Part shown: positions 57,053 through 64,000 of the stretch, piece by piece
How the letters are laid out: each line of letters begins with the position of its first letter
Numbering within the stretch: position 1 is the stretch's first letter
NCBI RefSeq assembly: GCF_017562075.2
Contig: NC_054082.1
Location: 20,344,927-20,408,926, forward strand
Direction of reading: 5' to 3'
Source of the DNA: Anopheles merus
Lineage: Eukaryota > Arthropoda > Insecta > Diptera > Culicidae
Length of the DNA stretch: 64,000 nt
Notes under the pieces: generated by a model
Database searches by the model: none
What the model saw: only the letters and a program-made list of their open reading frames with translations
What the model was told of the DNA's origin: nothing
Translations under genes and position numbers: made by a program

Positions 57053-60000
57053 ATATAGGACCCATTGAGGAAGAGTATTAATCAATACAGATTACAACTA
57101 GGACTACTCATCGGTATCTCCGCCTTGATTTTAATTTGAAATACATGGACTAATAGCATAACAACTGCTCAATCTAACGAAGATTTGGAATTTAACATGT
57201 TGATGGTACTCTTCAGTCTGTTGCAAAGCAATACATTATATGGAACTGTTTCCACATAATTAATGAAAAAACGTTCACTTTGCTACTCCAATTTGCTCGT
57301 CAACTCTACTCACATTGCTTACCGAAACGAAGCTTGATTTAATTACTTTTACGTATACAGCCAACATGTATCCACCGATATCGTGCTCGTAAACAACGCA
57401 ACTCATTTGCTTCAACACTAATGCATATTTGATATTCGTATTGAAAAGTGCTTAATACATACAATTATTACAAGTAAGTAATATTCAAGCCAGCGCTACC
57501 ATGAGCTGCACTGCATTGTGTTGTGCACCAATTGATCTGTCCGCTTTGAACAAACAAAAATACAATACCTTGCACATATTTTACCCATATGCTCTATCCA
57601 CCACCACCTACAGAAAAGGGTAAAGGTCAATCTGTGTGCCATTGATTGGGCCGAATTATTGCCATTGCGTTTCAGCTGCTGCAGCGCTGCGCGGGGATGT
57701 AGGGGAGGCCTTAAATTTAACTATTTATGGAATGGAAATGAGCTCATTTATTGTGTGTGAGATTATTTTGATGATGCAGAAAAATATGGTCTGCAAGCGC
57801 GCCAATAACCCCCAGGGAGCGGGAAAGACACATACAGCAACAACAACAACACTAACAATAACAGCAACAGGAAAAAAGAAGAAAAAACTGTACAAATGTA
57901 TTCACGTGTGAGAGCGGCTGGGGAGGCAGAAGAAAAACGGCAAACGGCTGATTACCACGGTATGGGTTACGCGGGGCAAGGCAAACGGTTCGCAAACATC
58001 TGCTCCAGTTGGTTCGGTTTGGTATCGTCTGCTGCTGCTGCGACAAATTTGATGAATAAATTAAAATCAGCAATCGTTGATTGATTTTGCAGCCGAGGTA
58101 AAAGCAATCGTTGCGCACTGGAAGTGCAGAAAACAAAAAAAAAAAAAACAAAAAATACACGCTACCAGCAAGCGGTACGGTACCGCTTTCCCATAATATC
58201 GGAGCCACGTGCTGTGGATGTTGTCCATGGAAGGACGAAGCAGCGAAACAGGCTCACATTCGGCGGGTTTTGGGTGTCGGAGATTGCCATTTTCATTTGT
58301 TTGGGCTTGTGCGCAAGTCTCGCACGTTTCAGGCTGGCCTATTATGGTCAAAATTGGAACAGTCGGAAGGACCGGGGGGGGGGAGGTATGTGCGCATCAG
58401 GGGACCAAGGGAATTGGATGGGAATTTTCTTTCTGCTCTCTCGTCGAGCGTAGAGGAAAACACATCTGGTGGTACAGATTTCGAGGTCACTTATTGATGA
58501 ACAGTATTTTTATATTGTGGGATTTTATTATTATTTTGCAACATAATACATTTTATTGGTAATTTGACAACTTGTCTCACTTGTCACGTGAATATGCGAT
58601 TAAATGCTGATCATGCTCGAGCTTGTTAATATTGTCGGCAAAACTCTTTCATCAGACACACGCACACTCACTAACAGCCTCTTCCACTCTTATCGATCGA
58701 TCGACCAGTGATTAACGTAATCATGCCCGTAACGTCACTAAGGATTAGTGCTACTAGTTCAACCAGTTCCACCAAGGGGAAGCGATCCACTCCAGTCACG
58801 TTTCCATCTGCTCGAAAGAAGGGCACAAACAAAGTAGGAAAGTCCTTCAAAGTATTTTATCTACTAAAAAAAAAACGAAGGATGCACACAAACCAAGTGG
58901 CTTGGTCGTTCGGTGTTGCCATTGACAAAAGGTTCGGTCATTATGCTTTGCTGGTCGGGGAAAGGCCGCAGCCCGGAGAGCCCGTCCAAGACGGGAGTGT
59001 GTCATTTATTTTAAAGAGCGCATTTACTTCTCAATTAAATCTTCATCTTCATACGCGCTCGAACTCGTGTGCAAGGGACACAGGCGGGTGAGCTTAAGAT
59101 TACTTTAACAGTGTTTAATTATTTCATTATTACTGTACCATTCAATTGCTCTCATCAGCTTACTATTGTTGTAAATTGGGGCATCGTTTTTGCCTGCACT
59201 TACCGCTTTAAACGTTCCCGAAAGAGGGAAAAACGTGTTTGGGAATGGAAATCCCTTTATCCCGTCGAACATTCCAATAAAAGGCACAAAGTGTCCTCAA
59301 CATCAACCGGACGAAATTGGTTTTCAAACAGCCGTTAAAATGGACCGTCTAGTCGTGCAATACATCTTCCATTAGGCATTAGCTAGCGATGGCAATACTT
59401 AGAAGCGGTCCTTTTCCACACAAAACATCTTTCCTATTTCCATCCTACAATCAACTGATGGTGGACAAGGTCAACATTTTTGCGAGCGCGTTAAAGAAGA
59501 AGTGTAAAAGTATTAAAACCTGTCACACGCTGACAAATGGCATCCTGTTGACGTTTGTCTCGCGCGCTGCGCGTCTACGATGCTGTTCTATGCTGCACGA
59601 ACAATAATCCTTGAGACGCGTAAAAGCTCGCCACCGATCGATCATACTCAGGTTTGTTAGCCTCACTTTGGGGTGCTATAAAATTTAACAGCCACGCCAT
59701 GGGATCCCAGTTGTTCTGCGAACGATTTGTTATTAATTATGGCACGGGTGGGCGAGCAAAAGGCGTCTCCTTTTCGATAGGCCTTAATATGTTCTGCTCA
59801 CGGGCTCGTTTTAAAGCCAGAATCTGTTGTCCTTTTTTTTGTAAGGAACCTAAACAAAGCGCTAAATCCCCACCCTCCCCCCAAAACGGATACGCTTTAA
59901 ACGGATCTCGAAATCGATTAGCGAGAAACATTTCGGAGGCATGCGCGCCATCGAAAATTGAACGAAAACAATGAATATCAACAGCAGCAACCTCATTTTG

Positions 60001-61840
60001 CCTAAATTAAAAAATAACATCCGAACCAACCGCCATCGCGCACCGCTCCTCCCATTCAGAACATGCCGACATTGAGAAGAGACGGGCACGAAAGGTGCTC
60101 GACCACGAGTGCTGGTGCTTGAGATGGAGGAACGCTCTTGTTCGTTTAGTGGTACACGGTTTCCTTTCCGGGAGCAGTGGTCGAGAATTGTACGATAGAC
60201 GAAGTCCAAAAGAGAAGAAGGGAAAAATAATCACACCGAAAAAAACCCCCTGATGCTGTGCTGCAATGTGAAGAAGTGTCTGTGTGTATGTAGGTCTGTG
60301 TCCATCTATATATGTGTGTGTGCTGCTAATGATAGCATAATACCGGTGATCGGTTTCGTGGTACTCTTGTGGTAAGGAGTTTCGCACTAGCGGCGTCACC
60401 AGCATCTCTATCATTTGAGTACCATGAAGTCGGCACTGGCCGGCACCGTGGCACTCCAGCGAACCAGCGCGACATGATCGAAAACAGAACCAGGATGTCA
60501 GCACACCAAAAGAATATCCACGAGCTGGCGACCGTGACCGTGGCATCTCTAGTTCGAACTGCTCCGTTTGTTTGCACACGAAAACCTTACCATGGACAGC
60601 GGGATTTCGCAGACCAATGTGAGCTGAACAAATCGAACCCCACTCACAACGGTGCTGCGGTCGACTCATCTTGAACGCGTCTTCGCGCCCAATCCTTCCT
60701 TCCAATTTTCGGCATCCATATCCTCCACACCCAGCGTCAATGCTAAGTGTTGCGGAAAAGTTTTCAATTAGCGAAAGGACCACGACGAATCTCGCACTTC
60801 CCCGAGCACGGTCTACCGGCAGATGATTCGGTGGAGGTCAGCTTGAGTGGAGGGTAGGGGAGGGGGCAAATCGAATCAATTAAGTTAATATTTCCGTCCG
60901 TGTGTTGAGGTGCACACGGTGGTCCGGCTGTGGCGTACCATTGGCTTACAAATCAATATGATTGGCAGCTGAATAGGGGTTTCAGGGATTTCAATTAAGT
61001 TTACACGCGGATTTGAACACCCTTCTCTGCCGGACGATTTTGCTTCGGTTGGACTTTCCAAAGGGGAATTAAAGCTGGCTAGCTTGCGGGCTTTCCTTTT
61101 GTACCCGGTTGGCCATCCTGCTAGGTATTGATTTAGGTAATAAAAATGTCTGATGTTAGAGTGTTGTTTCCAACATTCGTAATAGTAGTATTGTGACTAG
61201 AATTTAATAAAATTTAAGGTAGTTTTGAAGACTCAATTTCTTTATTTGGTGATCAAGAATGAGAAAATACAAACATTTCACATTTAAAGCTCTTACATTA
61301 CTTTTGGGTTAGTATTGATGCTATTTAGCTTTATTAAAAAAGAGTTCATTTTGTTTGGAGTGTTTCTCTAACATCATGGTTTCTCTCGAAAATTAGCTTC
61401 AAACTCAAACCCCCGAATCCAGCATAGGCAAGGTTTTACTGTTGCCGCTGTTGCTACAGCTACTGTTAGCATATAAAACTTTCCGCTTTCCGCACGCGAG
61501 CGCACGCACGGGAAGCTTTTTTGAGTGCGCATTGAAGGGCATGAACTCATTCGAGCGCTTCCGCGAGAGCGCTGCGAAAGTAAGGAACATTTTCTCCGAC
61601 GAGCGAGTAATTAGTGAGCGTAATTAATGTTTCAGGAAGGCACAATAAACAGCAAAACAAAAAAAAAAACCATAATTGATGTTATCATCATCATCATCTG
61701 CATGTCCGGTCTGGGTAGCTACCAGGCTTCGCTTAAGCACTGTACAGAGATGCAGAGATTTAAAGGGGATGCATTTTTGTTTGGAATTTTCCTGGCGCCG
61801 CATTCGTTCGGAATCCGCTTTAATGAATCCCCAATCTCAG
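57053..61840. other. Non-coding stretch before the candidate exon
   Basis: AT-rich from 57053 to about 57620 and again at 61130-61440, balanced in between. The 258-codon minus-strand frame at 60007-60783 is the longest non-repeat frame in the window but shows no recognisable domain or splice context, and an opposing 101-codon frame overlaps it. Confidence 0.4.
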
Positions 61841-61915
61841 ATCGGGTCCATCTGGAGTGCAAAATGATTCAAGAAGTGGAAATCATACGGCCAACAGAGC
61901 GCCCTCAGTACGAAG
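61841..61915 (+). CDS. Candidate internal coding exon, phase-compatible with 28523-28628
   Basis: Acceptor CCCCAATCTCAG ends at 61840 after a modest pyrimidine tract; donor CGAAG-GTATGT starts at 61916. The 75-bp interval has 2 bases completing a split codon, 24 full codons and 1 base over, so it is frame-neutral. The leading AT joins the trailing G of exon 28523-28628 as GAT (Asp), after which it reads RVHLECKMIQEVEIIRPT and on to RPQYE. No stop interrupts this frame, but the same frame is also open back to about 61627, so openness is weak evidence. Composition is charged and helix-like. I do not recognise the family. It could be a chance splice-site pair. Confidence 0.45.
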
Positions 61916-64000
61916 GTATGTGCAGTCAGCCCTGTTCCAGTGCTGTAGTACCTCTGCTGGGCGAATGAGCAGATTTGCGGTTACTTTGAAGCACCACGTA
62001 GCAAAGAGATCCGTATCCAGGTTTGGATCCATACCCACATGCAACCGACCGAAAAGCCACCTTCTGGGTTTCCTTCACGCACCTCATGCAAGAGGAGAGA
62101 GAGAGAGAGAAAGGGAGAGTAACAAGCATTGCGTGTTGACCACAAAGGAGTACAACAAAACCATGACAGCACACAATGCACCCTCAGCTTAGGCTCAAGC
62201 TGTGCCCCATGTGGGCACTTTTACCGAGAATTGTACAACCACAAACAATCGACTAAACGTTTACCGGGACCGGGCGGAAAGTATTCTACAGAAAGGAATG
62301 TTTCAGCCGGTCGTCCTTAATCTGGTTCGGGTGAAAATATCGAAAACGATGAACGATGCTCCAGACACGGTACACCTACTTCGATTGCATTCCTTGCTGC
62401 CGTGCTGTAGTTAGACCTGCTATTGAACACTAGGCATAGACAGCCCAACGTACATCGGGATTTACTGGGGTGCGCTACCCTGGAACCCGGATCGATGAGC
62501 CCATGTACTACGATTAATGTCATTATATGCGGCCGATATAGTTGATGTTTCAAGCTTGACAATACAACCCGACAATTAGCGGTCCTTAAGGTTCAGTTGG
62601 GGCCTTGTTGGGGAGAACCATGTATCATGTACTTGGGGGGGAAAAACACGTACCATATTTCATCACTCGTTAGAATGGCTTTCTTCAACGTGCCCAACGC
62701 TCCTGCTGGTTCTTATTAGCCGCCTTTCCGGGTGTAGCCCGGTGGCAGACAATGGATCTTCCCCCAGAGCCCTGCTTCTCACCGGCTGACCTACTTTCAC
62801 CGGTAATAATTTATCTTCACTTCTGATTACACCGAGGCCGAGTGTTGCACGTTGAACGTGTAATTGTCAGACGTTTAGCCAACGAATTGGCTCACCCTGG
62901 TATTGTTGTTCCTTGCTACATCATCCCGCGTGAGAGTGGAGAACCTCGGAAGTGGTAACAGTGGTTGTGGGCTAGTAGTTGTTGGTTAGGTCCATGCATT
63001 ACCAACGCATCGTTTCTGCTTCTGCTTCGGGTTCGGTGGGTTCTTAGTACACGGGGCTGAGTTTAGGTCGTGGTCGTGAATTATGTTGCTGCTGGAAGGG
63101 AGAACATCAACGGCAGTGGTGCTTGCGTCATTACGGGTCGAACGCTGAGGGCAATCATTACAGCTGTTGTGAACAGTCAAAAATGAAGCATTGATAAATA
63201 ATATAAATTTCAAATAATTGTACTTTAGTTTGCGACTTTGGCCGTATTTTCAACACAATTAACTACGTATAATTCACAAGAAAACGTTGATGGTAACTTA
63301 ATGTATAGCATGCCATGCTGAATCTGCGGCACATTGTTCTCCAACACACTGTTCCACGCCCAGGACACGCGGACTAGCAAACTATTGACATGCATAACCC
63401 TTGTATTCATCAGTATACTGGACATGCCTAGCTACCAAAGTGAGTTGATATATCAGGTGGGCTTATCCAGTTCAATTTGACGTCTCAAAATGAAAATAGA
63501 AAGAAAACCTGGTTTGACAGTTAGATCCATAACAAACTGGATGCTTTGATGATTTTTCTATGGACTCACTCCTAACTCTATCCAAAATTTTCACAATTTT
63601 ACTCGATATCTGAGATCAATCGGTGGTCTGTTGAACAGGACCAAAGGATATATGCGCAGGTACTCTGATAAATTCCTCACTTTTAGTATAAACTCATATT
63701 TGGTTCGGTTGGTACACTGCTCCTTGCTTGCTGGCAGAAAGGATTCAATAATTGTTGCCTATGTATCAGATTTGGCGAAGTAAATGATTTTTTTTCTTTT
63801 TTTGGAATCTATAGCCTTCTATTCTTCGTTTTAACCCAAGAGCTGGCTGCCACGTAAGTTTTTTCTTGCTTCTTTCGTCGTGCTACGCCCGAGTAAAACC
63901 ACATACAATTTCTGCAAGATTTCGTTTAAACTTCAAGGCGTACTAGATTTTGTTATGGAACAAACCGTCAAATTGTGTGTCGATGTATTGGTGAGAAAGA
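61916..64000 (+). other. Inferred downstream intron start; non-coding
   Basis: Follows the GTATGT donor at 61916. It has a short GA tract at 62091-62120 and becomes AT-rich after about 63180. A TATCAGGTGGGCTTATC phrase at about 63452 resembles one at about 10001 and might be a shared repeat end. No further exon is seen before the window ends. Confidence 0.35.
62091..62120. repeat. (GA)n microsatellite
   Basis: Short impure GA run (AGAGGAGAGAGAGAGAGAAA). Confidence 0.85.

Larger units (their letters stand above)
28629..61840 (+). other. Inferred 33.2-kb intron between the two candidate exons
   Basis: Inferred from the donor at 28629 and the candidate acceptor ending at 61840. It contains four MITEs, one antisense SINE, many microsatellites and a second, weaker recursive-splice-like site at 40416/40417, which would divide it into about 11.8 and 21.4 kb. 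The inference fails if 61841-61915 is not an exon or if unseen alternative exons lie between. Confidence 0.4.

Noticed and set aside
60007..60783. 258-codon minus-strand frame
   Set aside because: No recognisable domain, no splice signals, and it includes translated microsatellite-like residues; an opposing frame overlaps.

Overview
The window looks like non-coding nuclear DNA from an anopheline mosquito, mostly the interior of very long introns. Three pieces of evidence support this. (1) There are three copies of a tRNA-derived SINE that I recognise as the SINE200 family described from Anopheles gambiae, at 9764-9850, 22092-22280 and 56841-57052 (minus strand). (2) There are very many dinucleotide and trinucleotide microsatellites. 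(3) There are several short inverted-repeat elements (MITEs) with TA target-site duplications. I see no prokaryotic features, rRNA, canonical tRNA gene, CRISPR array or complete protein-coding gene.

Gene content is thin. The only exon I am fairly confident of is 28523-28628 on the plus strand: 106 bp, polypyrimidine acceptor, GTAAGG donor, GC-biased third codon positions. A second candidate exon, 61841-61915 on the same strand, is phase-compatible with it, so the two could be neighbouring exons of one gene whose other exons lie outside the window. I do not recognise the protein. If this is right, the window is one partial plus-strand gene: more than 28 kb of upstream intron, a 33 kb middle intron and the start of a third intron.

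The most interesting regulatory signal is at 9280/9281. There a branch-site match (CTAAT), a long pyrimidine tract and a perfect juxtaposed acceptor-donor (ACAG followed by GTAAGT) make up a textbook zero-length recursive-splicing site, on the same strand as the exons. A weaker site of the same design is at 40416/40417, inside the middle intron.

The mobile DNA is mainly MITEs lying in AT-rich islands. They are: a pogo-like element (221-566); two members of one TA family (5969-6216 and 35065-35286); a 460-bp element whose arms carry motifs about every 21 bp (35573-36032); a hAT-like remnant (14293-14504); and two copies of a 249-bp palindrome, differing at one base by eye, whose arms are tandem 21-bp units (14546-14794 and 42284-42532). 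Several unrelated families share the terminus TA-CAGGG.

The rest is unique, GC-richer intronic sequence with microsatellites, including a TG tract of about 377 bp (7471-7847). Long open frames there are mostly repeat-driven (His-Thr, Cys-Val, Ser-Leu) or lack coding signatures.
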